From Puccinellia tenuiflora (Eukaryota > Streptophyta > Magnoliopsida > Poales > Poaceae): a stretch of 64,000 bases of DNA. The notes beneath the pieces are model-generated. The model made no database searches. It was not told where the DNA came from and saw nothing but the letters and a program-made list of their open reading frames with translations. The stretch spans positions 812,928 to 876,927 of the forward strand of contig QRDG01000351.1 in NCBI GenBank assembly GCA_012064385.1. Direction: 5' to 3'. This document shows positions 22,362-32,275 of the stretch, piece by piece. The translations under genes were made by a program, and so were the position numbers. Positions within the stretch are counted from its first letter, which is position 1. Each line of letters opens with the position of its first letter.

Positions 22362-22943
22362 GAGAGCCCCAAGACCCTGCGGCTGCGGATCCAGAGGGAA
22401 CAGTGCCTTGTACACAAGCTCCAGTGCAGAACAGCATGACCCGGCGAAGGACGTCACCTGGCTTATGCGATCCTGAAGAACCGCCAGCACTCGACCTCGT
22501 GAGGGGTCCGACCAAAATGAGGTGGTGTCACACCCGACAGCCTCGGCAACACGGCGAAGCCGATTATCCACCTGACTAGCCTCAGCTTGAGGGTCTTGTT
22601 GTACACCTACACAAAAAGGAAAGATGAAACAACTAAGGAAACGAGCGACGCCAAAAGGCTCAGGGGCTTGCAGCCACTTACACAGTAAGTCATTGTTGGC
22701 CTTTCCCAACTCCTCAGGAAGGAATGCTTCCCGTTCAGCGGGGCATGGCTGCTTTGACTTAAGTACGGCCAAGGCACCCTGCACCACCCGCAGGTCTTGC
22801 TCAAGCCTGGCGCAGCGATCCCGGAGCATCGTGAGCCGATAATCACCGGAGTCGCGGTTCCCGGAAGAACAACCAGCAGTCGTGGCCGCATGGATATGTG
22901 GTGCGGCATCAGAAGACGAAGCATCAATCGTGGGATTTACCTG
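22362..22943 (-). pseudogene. Upstream exons of the second Tat antisense transcription unit
   Basis: On -, an exon begins after a CTAACAG acceptor near 22944 and encodes a coiled-coil-like segment (MLRDRCARLEQDLRVVQGAL...PEELGKANNDLL). An intron then opens GTAAGTGG and closes TTTTTGTGTAG (about 22680-22596). The next exon (VQQDPQAEASQVDNRL... to ...FPLDPQPQGLGAL) runs to the Tekay junction and continues in frame at 10300. A TATA-like CTTTATATAAG lies near 23040-23050 upstream. Either this is a separate gene or an alternative 3' part of the gene at 23140-25969. No catalytic motif seen. Confidence 0.6.
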
Positions 22944-23139
22944 TTAGCAAGCCAAGTAGCCAAGTATGAGACATGAACCTTGAAAAAGGCCCGGGGGCTG
23001 GAAGAAGTCGCAAGGCACAAAGGCATCAAGACAAATGTAAAATCTTATATAAAGTTTGCAACTGGCACAGTCATTACAAAAGGGCGACAAGCATCGCAAC
23101 GGACAAACTATAAAAGATGAAAAATACAAACACAAGCAG

Positions 23140-25969
23140 CTACTGCGAGCTCGTGGACTTCTTGGCCTTCTCCGCACGCTTGGCAGCCTGCTTCTCCAAG
23201 GTTTCAGTCAGCTTTTGTGCCAACTCGTGAGATCGCTCGGCAAAACTGCCAAGAGCCACCGGCTTGCTAGAGGGTCCGCGGGGCAGCCCAGACATGGCCT
23301 TGTCGAAGTCACCCTCGAAGCCGTGCCCTAGCAGCATAAGGAGGGTGGTCTGCGAGCCACATACCGTGTGCTCGCGTATGAAGTCGTCGATGACGGAGAT
23401 GTCAGGGCCAAACAGCCCAGCCAGTTCCCCGAGGGAAGCAGGAGGCTGCCCCTTGGGAAACAGATTGCCGTGCAAGCTCGTAAGTGCGCCGGTAGCCTTC
23501 TCCAGGAGACCGCCCGCCTATTGGCTAGCACCCTCTACAGCAGCAACTGCGCCGTCCAAGTCATCGACGACAGCCTGGGCGCTGGAACATGCCACAGTGC
23601 CAAGGCTACCTGAAGAAAGCAGAAAAGAAATTCGGTTAAACCAAAGGAAGCACAAAGAACAGAGAAAAGCAGATTTAACACTTACCCAACAAGGAGTTGC
23701 TCGCTGCGCAGAGGCGCTGCACCAAGGCCTACGTGTGGGCATCGGCCGCCTCCTTCGCAACCGCGGTGGTGTCCAGATGCTCCTTGAGGATAGTAGCCTG
23801 TTGCGAGGCGTTCTCCCTCTCGCGTCGCGACTGCGCCAACAACTCTGCAAGCAAAAGGCGTTCAAACAAACAGCAATAAAACACTCCCAAGTAGCGGAAA
23901 ACAAAGGACAAACCTCGGAGTTCGGCGGACTCTCACTCCAGGCGAGTTTTCTCCGCCTCCCTGGCCGCGAAACGGCGGCCGATACCCAACAGCTCGAGCA
24001 TCATAGGCTGCATCAAACAAAGAACAAAGAGTCAGTGGAAGAACTTGAGTCTGTACACGACTGGATTTAGTTGCCCACAGACTCGGGGGCTACTTCCATC
24101 GGGAGCGTTGCCGCGCACCCGATAAATCACAGACAAAAAAGCAAAGAAACAAACGAGAAAGATCAATTTGGAGTCTATACCCAACTGTTCCTAGTCGACT
24201 ATAGACTCGGGGGCTACTCCATCGGGAGCGCTGTCGCGCACCCGATGCAAACAAAAAGTACCCACTACTTACATGCTCGGCTGAAGCAAGCGGAGGAGTG
24301 CTGGCGATGGTGGCAAGGGCGTCGCCAGGAGTCGAGGCAGTTGCGGCCGACGCGACGTCGGGATCAGACGGCGGTGGAGGAACCGTTGTCTCCGCACGAC
24401 GGGCCTCCGCGCTGTCGCCCTCGTCCGTCTGTTTGCCCACATTGGGCGGCAGAGTCGCGCCAAAGGAAGAGTCCCTGCAGATGAGCACACGATAAGCCAA
24501 TAATTTCAAATAGAAACTCTAACCAACAAGAAAGGGAAATCAGCAGATGAAAACTTACGAGCTAAGAACTGTCAGCAGAGCGGCAGGGTCGAAGCAGTCC
24601 GGAGCAGCACGAGTCTTCTTCGGCGGAGGCTCCACGGGATCACGCGCCGGAGGGACCTCCTCGTCGGCACGAGCAGGAGGCGACGATGAACTGGAACCCT
24701 CCGCGACGGAACCCAGCTTCGACTCTTCCGCCGCCTTGGAGCCAGCGTCGCGGAGACGCCTGCGGCGGATGAGAGGAACTTCATCACTGTCCGCAGCCTC
24801 TGCATCCTCGACCGACGTAGCGGAACAGACAGAAATGTCCTGCTCATCAGGATCATCCCGCAAGTCAGGGGCCGCGGAAGTCCCCTTCTCCTCAGGAAGA
24901 GGAGGAAGGCTGAAAAACGTCGAGAAGCCCTTCGAGCAGAAAAACAAAGACTCTCTCTCAGCAATCAAAACATCGGCAAACACAGCAAATAGAGAAACGA
25001 AACACAAGAACAAAGCACATACCTCTGGAATAGGGTTCTCGAGACTGAATGGCACCACGGGCGATTCAAGGACGTTCGCCTCGCCGACCTTGAGCAGGGT
25101 CAGTGTGCAAACGCGAGACTCGACCTCGCCCGTGGACAACTCCTCCGCGGACGTGCGCGTCATGTCGGCGGCTCCAGCAAACTCGAACAACGGGTGCGCC
25201 CGAGCTTGAATTGGGTGCACCCGCCTTCTGATGAAAGTGGCGATGAGGTGAACGCCACTTACCTTCATCAACCTCGACACCCGAGACATGAGGGGATCGG
25301 ACTCCTTGATCTCTCGGGCATTGGGGCGATGCGTCCAGGAGTTCTTCTTCGTCACGGTCACGCCAGCACGGAACGGGGGAACCCCGTACTTCTGCCCGGG
25401 CTGGTGGATGTCGGTGACGTAGAACCACCTTTTCCTCCAGTTCTGCGCGGACTCGAGCTGCTTCAGGTCGAAGTACTCGATGTCCCCGCGGGACTGGATG
25501 CCAAAACCCCCGACGGGGTAAACACCGCGAGCACCGGCGTTGCGCTTCACATTAAAAATCCGCTGCCACAGCCCCTAGTGCGGGTGGATGCCGAGGAAGC
25601 ACTCGCACAGGACGATGAAGCAGCTGATGTGGAGGATGGCGTTCGGCGTGAAGTCGTGGAGCTGGACGCCGTATGCGTACATCAGCCCCGGACGAATTCG
25701 TGAACAGGGAAGGCGAATCCCCTGTTCACGAAATCGACGAAGCAGACGCGCTCGCCGTCGCGGGGACGAGGGGCCACCTCGTCGCCGGGCGCCCGCGTCG
25801 CCATCTTCTCCAACGTCGGCAGGAGCGCCTCCAGCTGGCGCTCATTCACGGACGAGCTCTGCCAGTTGCTGTCAATCTTCTCCAGCCCGCCGGCCGTGCC
25901 GGTGCCGGCGGAGGCGGCACCGGTGGACCTCTTTTTGCCGGAGACTTTCTTCATGCCGGAGGTGGACAT
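23140..25969 (-). pseudogene. Tat antisense gene with Transposase_28-like N-terminus, at least six exons
   Basis: Start ATG 25969 (MSTSGMKKVSGKKRS). The N-terminal domain (ERVCFVDFVNRGFAFPVHEF, later GARGVYPVGGFGIQSRGDIE and WRKRWFYVTD) resembles PF04195, 'putative gypsy type transposon domain', by recollection of the family. Introns with GT..AG ends are readable at about 25022-24930, 24558-24475, 24272-24008, 23913-23845 and 23685-23610, giving acidic/basic linkers and Glu/Arg-rich coiled coil. The last exon ends ...AEKAKKSTSSQ-stop at 23140. Damage: a 1-nt loss near 25690, TAG at 25576-25578 and stops in the coiled-coil and last exons. Function unknown; such antisense ORFs are described for Tat-group retrotransposons. 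Confidence 0.72.
24061..24250. repeat. Two PPT-like repeats inside an intron of the antisense gene
   Basis: GACTCGGGGGCTACTTCCAT at 24079 and GACTCGGGGGCTACTCCATC at 24209 are each followed by CGGGAGCG...CGCGCACCCGAT. They are about 130 bp apart and resemble the sequence just before the 3' LTR. Confidence 0.65.
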
Positions 25970-26070
25970 GGACGTTTTGGTGGCTACACGCAGAGAGGCA
26001 GAGCGCAAGGGGAGAAGGAGAACTTCGGCAGTGAGAATGGGGATTGTACCTTTTTCACCGCCGGGGCGCC

Positions 26071-26080
26071 CCTATTTATC
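26071..26080 (-). promoter_or_regulatory. TATA box of the Tat antisense gene
   Basis: GATAAATAGG on the - strand lies about 105 bp upstream of the ATG at 25969, in GC-rich surroundings. Spacing fits a plant core promoter with a short leader. It supports independent antisense transcription rather than a chance ORF. Confidence 0.5.
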
Positions 26081-26081
26081 C

Positions 26082-27077
26082 ATCGGACGGGGCGATCTGT
26101 GCCGTCCGATATTCATCGAGCAAAACGGAGCACATCCAACCCCACACGTGGCGTGTGCGGAGGGCAACCGTCGCCGGCCGCGTCGCCCACTACGCACGAG
26201 AAACGAGGAGGCCACCATAATGGCGTGGCGAAATTTTCGCGCCCACCAGTCAAACCGACGTGACGTTTCGTACTGTCACTTCTGGCAGGCCAAACGGCAG
26301 AGCGCCTCGGTAGCGCAGCGCACGCGCGTGACGTCATTCATGACGCAGGAGTTACAGACTGCCTTCGACACGGTCTTACTCGACAAAGTATCGACTCCCA
26401 CATGCTGTCAGACTGAACAAATTTGCATCTGTTCACTCCCATCGGGAGCAAAACAAATCCCTCGGTTTACGGCAAAATAAATGGGTTGAGATTATCCCCA
26501 GTTATAAATAATTCAGCATAATTTTGGGGAACACTCCCCTCAGGAGTGCCACCGCGCACTCGATGAAAGCACGACTGTGCAACACTCGAAAGGTTATCGA
26601 CTTCGGTCTAACCCGAGCAACATACCCGAGATGAATCAAATACAGCTGACCCTCGGATGCTGCACTCCGTAGTGCAAAGGTAAGACCCACCGATCCGTCG
26701 TGTAGGGCCAGGCCCACTGGCAGCAGCCGTGGTAGCTTGAACAGATATGCCGCACCAACAGGTGTGAAGAAAAATCCCGACGGACGCGTTGGGTAACTTT
26801 TCAGGCCGAATTCGACTCCGTAAGATCCCAAACGGCTGGAGTCGAAGAGACTAGCCTCCAAGCTCGAGCCTGGGGACTCGATTTTGATGTACGCTAATAA
26901 TGCTTGTGCCCAGGAGCACTTAACTGGTCCCGATCCGTCGAGAGTACCAGGCTTATTATGCGAGATCCACCACTAAGCGTCCTGAAACATGGATATGAAT
27001 GAATCGCTAAAGGCACGACTCGCACCAGGACGGTACAACGCGGAGGAGTCCCTACCAGACTCTCCAAGTCTACTAGG
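26082..27077. other. Non-coding region between the antisense gene promoter and the 3' LTR
   Basis: No credible coding frame. It includes further CATCGGGAGC/CACTCGATG-type motifs near 26440 and 26555 that resemble the intronic repeats, then leads into the polypurine tract. Confidence 0.5.
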
Positions 27078-27091
27078 TCCTCGGGGGCTAC
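27078..27091 (+). promoter_or_regulatory. Polypurine tract of the Tat element
   Basis: TCCTCGGGGGCTAC directly precedes the TG of the 3' LTR. It is the position expected for plus-strand priming, although the tract is short and interrupted by pyrimidines. Confidence 0.65.
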
Positions 27092-27545
27092 TGATGTGGT
27101 TACACCTTTCGGGTGTGCCACCGTGGACTACCCTGGTGCGGATAAGGACAAAGGCCCATCGGCCATAAGGCCCAGGAAGGAGGCCCCGAAGGAAAAGACT
27201 TAGAAATATTAGGTCGGCAGGCCCAGATGTAAACCTAGTCGGTATAGGACCCGAGACCCAGTCCCACTATTTAAGGACCGGGAGGGCCGCCGACCTAGGG
27301 TACGCTCATATCCACCACCAGAAACCCTAGCGAGATTGCATCTCACGATCTCGCCATTGTAACCGATCTGTAAAGCTCATCATCAATTCCAGACAAGTAG
27401 GACGTAGGGCTTTTATCTTCGGGGGCATGAACCTGGGTAAATCCCGCTTGTCAGCCGACGGATCTACCAGTACCACCATCTTCTTATCCTGTTCTCTCAA
27501 CCCAAGGATGTCATCCAAGGGATTTGGCGTGGACACCCCACGTCA
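27092..27545 (+). repeat. 3' LTR of the Tat element
   Basis: Begins TGATGTGGTTACACC, ends CCCCACGTCA; same length as the 5' LTR, with scattered substitutions. Followed by GTTTA, the target duplication copy. Confidence 0.93.
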
Positions 27546-27550
27546 GTTTA

Positions 27551-28795
27551 ACTCTCTATTGCTTTATTGCAATCCGCTCTGCGACTTGATCTATTTACTT
27601 ACTCGAGACTATATAGTTCTGTCTATAGCTAGTGCTTACTTTCCATAAGGTATAGTTACTGGTGAGATTCTAAGTCACATATAGTTGTAGTGCCTAATCC
27701 AAGGCAAGTGGATAAGTGAGACTGGCATCGACAGATGCTAGTAAAATACCAATATAATTTATGCCATCCGATCCATGAACCTGTTTGTTTTGCTTTTTGA
27801 TTACTTTTTATCTTTTCAGAAGGGTGAAACTTTCCTTCCAATACTCGTGCGCTCTACCCATCTCTACAGAACAACCCACTACACATCGCTGGCAAAACCT
27901 ACATCGAGTGGCAAGGTATGTGTGTAGGACTTTTCAAGGACATTCGAAACAACATGTCGATAAATTGCTATAGAAAGTGGGGCTAGATCAAGAGTTCTGA
28001 CCTTTTCGTGGGTGATCTTCAAACTCTTGTTTTTCTAGCGAAAGAATGCCCTTCTAAGCGATGATCTCCTACAAGCGAGTATAGTAAGGTTGACTTCAAT
28101 TGAGATAGAAATGTCACTGGTCAGCTCCTTAGCGTCTTCCGCTTGATGTTTTGGCCCAGCCTGAGAGAGATTTTTTTACTTTACTACTAGACTTTTGAAC
28201 TTAGAACACTAACATGTCAATTTTTTTATTTTAACAAGTAAACAGTGTTGGTTTCCTATCTCATACCTGGTTCATTCCGGATCCACCCATCTATCTAACC
28301 TTTGAGCTATGCCTATGGTCCAGAATTGCTATCCGTATGACCTTGGTCTTTGATTGTAAACATTTCTAAAGGATTCCTTGGTTCAGACCGACAAAGTAAT
28401 GTCACTCGATTATTATCAATCTGATTGCACCTCCACTTTAAGTGAAGCATGTCCCTATGATCCCCGGATAGGAGAAGGTCAGCTGGGTCATTTGTTTGTA
28501 TAATCACGAGTCAATTCACTCCTGCGGTTTTTTCCCGAGTCAAAAGACATGCAAGTCCTTTGAGTACACAGTGAACGAAGTGCCAGAATGTGAGCCTAGG
28601 GTGAACAGTGCTTCATTTCTCTTATAGGGCGGAGCCTTTTGTATTCTGTGGACGTTAAGATTGCATACCATGCAAGGAATTCATTATCCACACATGTCAT
28701 ACATCTTTTCATATAGTATGATCTTTGAAAGCACCTAAGTGTTGGACATTTGCATGATACAGGTAAACCATAGCCTAGAAAGAAGTAGGTAAATC
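27551..28795. other. Intergenic sequence, no feature recognised
   Basis: Mixed-composition sequence continuing the region interrupted by the Tat insertion at 2608. No long open frame, terminal repeat or RNA gene seen. Confidence 0.5.
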
Positions 28796-28799
28796 ACTC

Positions 28800-29440
28800 T
28801 AGGTTAAAATAAAATCTACCTCGGAAAACGACTTTTCATCTGGCCTGGCAAAAATAACCACGTCGTCCGCGTACAGGGATACTCGATGCCTCAGGCCATC
28901 AGCAGACAAGTCTGCAAGCACATCACACCTCTCGGCCTCTCTGAACATAGCATCCACAACGTCCATGACCACCACAAATAGCAGGGGGGACAGAGGACCC
29001 CCCTGTCTGAGACCTCGGCCATGCCAGAACCGCAAGCCCGCGCTTCCATTGACCAGCACCTGCGTTGTGGCAGTGGGAAGCAGCAGGCTGATCCACCTTA
29101 ACCACCTTGGCCCAAAACCGGGCTGTCTGAGAACGCTGAGTAGGAAAGGCCACTCTCTTGCGATGCAATGTCCAGGCAGATTGCTGAACAAGAAGGAAAT
29201 TGTCCTGGATGCATCTACCACGGATGAAAGCGCTCTGATTGCAGCTGACAAGTTCCTGCATCCTCGGTACGAGTCGAAGCGCAAGTAGTTTTGCCAGTAG
29301 TTTTGCAAAGTTGTGGACCAAGCTAATTGGACGGAAATCACGCATATCCTCTGCTCCTTCCTTCTTGGCTAGAAGTGAGTTCAGGGCACAATTGACCTTG
29401 CCAAAATACTGGTCTCTTCCCACAAAGTTAGCGTGCATCG
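28800..29440 (-). pseudogene. LINE reverse transcriptase fragment
   Basis: RVT_1 blocks: DFRPISLVHNFAKLLAKLLA, NQSAFIRGRCIQDNFLLVQQ, LRQGGPLSPLLFVVVMD and SLYADDVVIFA (catalytic YADD around 28862-28873). The parts lie in two frames that change near 29300, and a second shift occurs near 28930-29170. The 3' side ends in a stop soon after YADD, where the sequence leaves LINE homology. Confidence 0.85.
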
Positions 29441-30484
29441 CGGCGACAATATCTACTTTGATGATCCGCCAGCAAGCACGATAAAACTCCTATGGATATT
29501 CATCAGGCCCAGGCGACTTATTGCTCGGCTTGTCCTTAATTGCAGCCCAAATTTCTGCTTCAGAGAACTGCGCTTCTAGCCCTTCAAGGTCGCAGTTGGC
29601 CAAACCCAGCCCACTCAGGTCAATGTCATGCTCCCGAGTAAACGCTGAGCCTAGCAGGTTGGCGAAGAATTCCGTGGCCACATCCTCCTTAGCCTCTTGC
29701 TCTCAGATGCCACTATGTCCTCGTCGCGCAAGCAGGTGATGTGGTTGCGGCAACGGCATCTAGACGCATGGATTCTGAAGAATTGTGCCGTAGCGTCTCC
29801 ATCGCGCAGACCCTGAACCCTGGCCCGTTGCCTTGCTATCGTACACTCGAGCGACGCCAAACCAAACAGGCGCTGCTTCAACTGTGTCGCAACAAACTCA
29901 GTTCCACCACGCTGAGAGGTCTGCTCTCTTGGGCCACCTCCAGCCGCATAATGATCTCGTTCGCCATTAGAATGATCTTATCCCTGATGTTCCCCACGAA
30001 TTTCAGACTCCAACTTTTCAGTGCGCGGGCGAGGCGGCGGAGCTTGAAGTTGATCTTGTTAAGCGGATCCACCGGCGCCCCGACACAGTCCCAGCTAGTC
30101 TTCACAACTTCCTTAAACCCCTCCATCTTTAACCAGAAGCTCTCACACTGAAAGCGTTTCTTGGCTACAAAGCGTTCGACAGTTGCCATGAGGATTGGAC
30201 AGTGATCCGAGAGGGAGGACGAGACAGCTGAGAGGGTGGCATCCGGGTGCATATCGTCCCATTCTATCGAGCAGAACCAGCGGTCGAGCTTGACCAGCGT
30301 CGGTTGCTCACACGCGTTAGACCATGTATATCTCCTCCCAATCCCAAGCAGCGTTGCTTCCCTTCAGTTCCAACTGTTTCAGGAAACGTCTGAACATGCC
30401 CATGCAGCGCCGAATCACGTTTGCATTGTTCTTGTCGCGGGCCTCGACGATCAGATTAAAGTCACCAGCTAGGGCCCACGGCCC
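29441..30484 (-). pseudogene. LINE endonuclease C-terminus and connector, frameshifted
   Basis: The endonuclease motif GDFN is near 30465 and SDHCPI near 30200 on -. Downstream, RDGDATAQFFRIHASRCRCR and the FANLLGSAFTREHDIDL region are the usual endonuclease-to-RT linker of plant LINEs. Multiple stops and shifts. Confidence 0.7.
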
Positions 30485-31023
30485 AGTCAGCACGGCACGC
30501 AGCGCACAGAGCGAGTGTTGCTATGCGAAGGGTTCCCTTCGCGACGCACACTCGACGACCACGCGCGCGCCACGTGGTGATCGGAGGAGGTAGCAAAATA
30601 AAATTTCTCAACCTACGCTGTGCGCGCGTAGCTGCCCGATGCCCCGCGACGTTTTCTTGGCCGCGGAAGGCCCCGCGGAGGTACGAGTCAACGCGCCTGA
30701 TGCCCCCGCGACGCGTACATCTCCCCTGACTTGTGCATCCCCGTCCTGTAAAAATTTAAGCATCTATTAGTAGCAAGTACAGACAAAATAGATCCCAGTG
30801 TACAAATTACAGAGAGAGCGATGTACAAACTATACATAATAGGGAATACAAACTAAACAATAAATCAAAATCTCTATTACATACCGGTATATAAGTTGGC
30901 TTACTTGCCACCCTCACCCTAATCCTAAGTTATATATACAAGCTATAAGTTTTTCATGATCTAGCGGCTCGGCTTCGTTCCCCGTCGTCGCTACCGCGGT
31001 GTATGGGCGGACTCAGCCTCGGA

Positions 31024-31086
31024 GCGTTAGATTACGGAGGATTCATCGATAGCGTCGACGGCGACGAATCCTCCGTACCCTAACGC
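31024..31086. repeat. Palindrome (hairpin) inside the insertion
   Basis: Arms 31024-31044 and 31066-31086 are reverse complements with few mismatches (GCGTTAG...ACGGAGGATTC against GAATCCTCCGT...CTAACGC), separated by about 21 bp. Confidence 0.7.
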
Positions 31087-31180
31087 CTACGTTAACGCGC
31101 CACATGTAAGTACAGAGTATATAGAACAGAAAGTACAGAGTATAGCGATCCGGATGTACAAATTACTGCGAGGAGGGTGT

Positions 31181-31736
31181 ACAAGTACACAGAAAGCGGA
31201 GTACAAAGTACGTTGATAGACGAAATACAAATACGTTCAAACCAGAAGTGCAAGTACGTTCAAACCAAATGTACATGTATTCAACTTTTGGATATACAAA
31301 AAAAAAAGTTCGTCAAAACCTATCGACATAGGATCTAGTTTTGAAGATCTCGACGCGAGGAGTTCGAAAGTGAAAACGGTTCGTAATTTGGATAAGCGGT
31401 TCTCAAGATATTTCGTTTTTAAACTTCGGTTCAAAAAAATAAAAAGGAAAAACTACCCTCCCACCGAGTACAAGTACACAGAAAACGGAGTACAAAGTAC
31501 GTTGACAGCGAAAGTATAAGTATGTCCAAACCTGAAGTACAAATACATTCAAACCGAATGGACAGGTATTCAATTTTTAGATGTACAAAAAAAAGTTCGT
31601 CATTTGGATCTAGTTTTGAAGATCTCGACGCGAGTAGTTCGAAAGTAAAAACGGTTCGTCATTTGGATAAGCGGTTTTCAAGATATTTCGTTTTTCAACA
31701 TCGGTTAAAAAAAATAAAAGGAGAAAAGCTACCCTC
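31181..31736. repeat. Tandem duplication, unit about 270-290 bp
   Basis: Unit 1 (31181-31469) and unit 2 (31470-31736) both run from ACAAGTACACAGAAA...CGGAGTACAAAGTACGTTGA through GATCTCGACGCGAG to AGATATTTCGTTTTT and ACTACCCTC/GCTACCCTC. The second lacks about 20 bp after the GTTCGTCA motif. Confidence 0.85.
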
Positions 31737-32275
31737 AGAACTCCCGTATCTCTTTCTCTCTCATCCCCACTTTAACTCCGGTTGCGACACTTGGAGGACA
31801 TGCAACCACCCACGGGTGACCAAGCGAGTAGAAGTCGACACTTGTCGTGACGGGAGTGCACCTTAGTTTCCCTTTGCAAAGTGAACCATTTTTTTAATGA
31901 TTACCGCACGGAGCTCATCAAGGAAATCAGCTTTTAGCGCATCAACCGTTGACACGTAAACTGCAGTAAGCCACCACGGTTCACCACCCGTGACGGAGAG
32001 GTGGATCGACACAGAGAATCTGTCCGCCCGGCTGTTAATAACGCGCACATCCTCAGATGCCCACGCAACAATGATGCCACCTGCCGTGTTGTTGCCAAAC
32101 GGCATGCCCTATAGCTCTCCTCTCTCCCTCTCTCTCACAGCTCTCAGACGGTGGAAGAAGACGATGGACACAGGACACAAGAAATTTTCCCGGTCGGCGC
32201 ACGAATGCCCCAGTCTTTTCTTTGTATTGACAGGCTACATGCTCAGCAACTTGGTACATCAACGATCAGTACTCA

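Larger units (their letters stand above)
2609..27545 (+). mobile_element. Tat-lineage Ty3/gypsy LTR retrotransposon, disrupted, with a nested Tekay element
   Basis: This is a complete insertion: TG...CA LTRs of 454 bp at both ends, flanks GTTCA (2604-2608) and GTTTA (27546-27550) as a 5-bp target duplication with one change, a primer-binding site after the left LTR and a polypurine tract before the right. Coding order on + is gag, protease, reverse transcriptase, RNase H, a second RNase H beginning at a YFDGS motif, then integrase. The dual RNase H arrangement is typical of the Tat/Ogre group. Without the nested 12-kb element the copy is about 12.9 kb. A long region after integrase carries genes on the opposite strand, a known habit of some Tat elements. 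Stops and frameshifts in all pol domains make this copy non-autonomous. Confidence 0.92.
30504..31905. mobile_element. Unclassified 1.4-kb insertion in the LINE
   Basis: The LINE endonuclease coding sequence is broken between DELRAV and LTGPWALAGDFN, and this block fills the gap. A 9-bp repeat flanks it with one mismatch: GCACGCAGC (30495-30503) and GCACGGAGC (31906-31914), the duplication length of Mutator-like elements. I could not find matching terminal inverted repeats, so the class is open. It contains a 21-bp-arm palindrome and a large tandem repeat, listed separately, and no coding frame. Confidence 0.5.
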
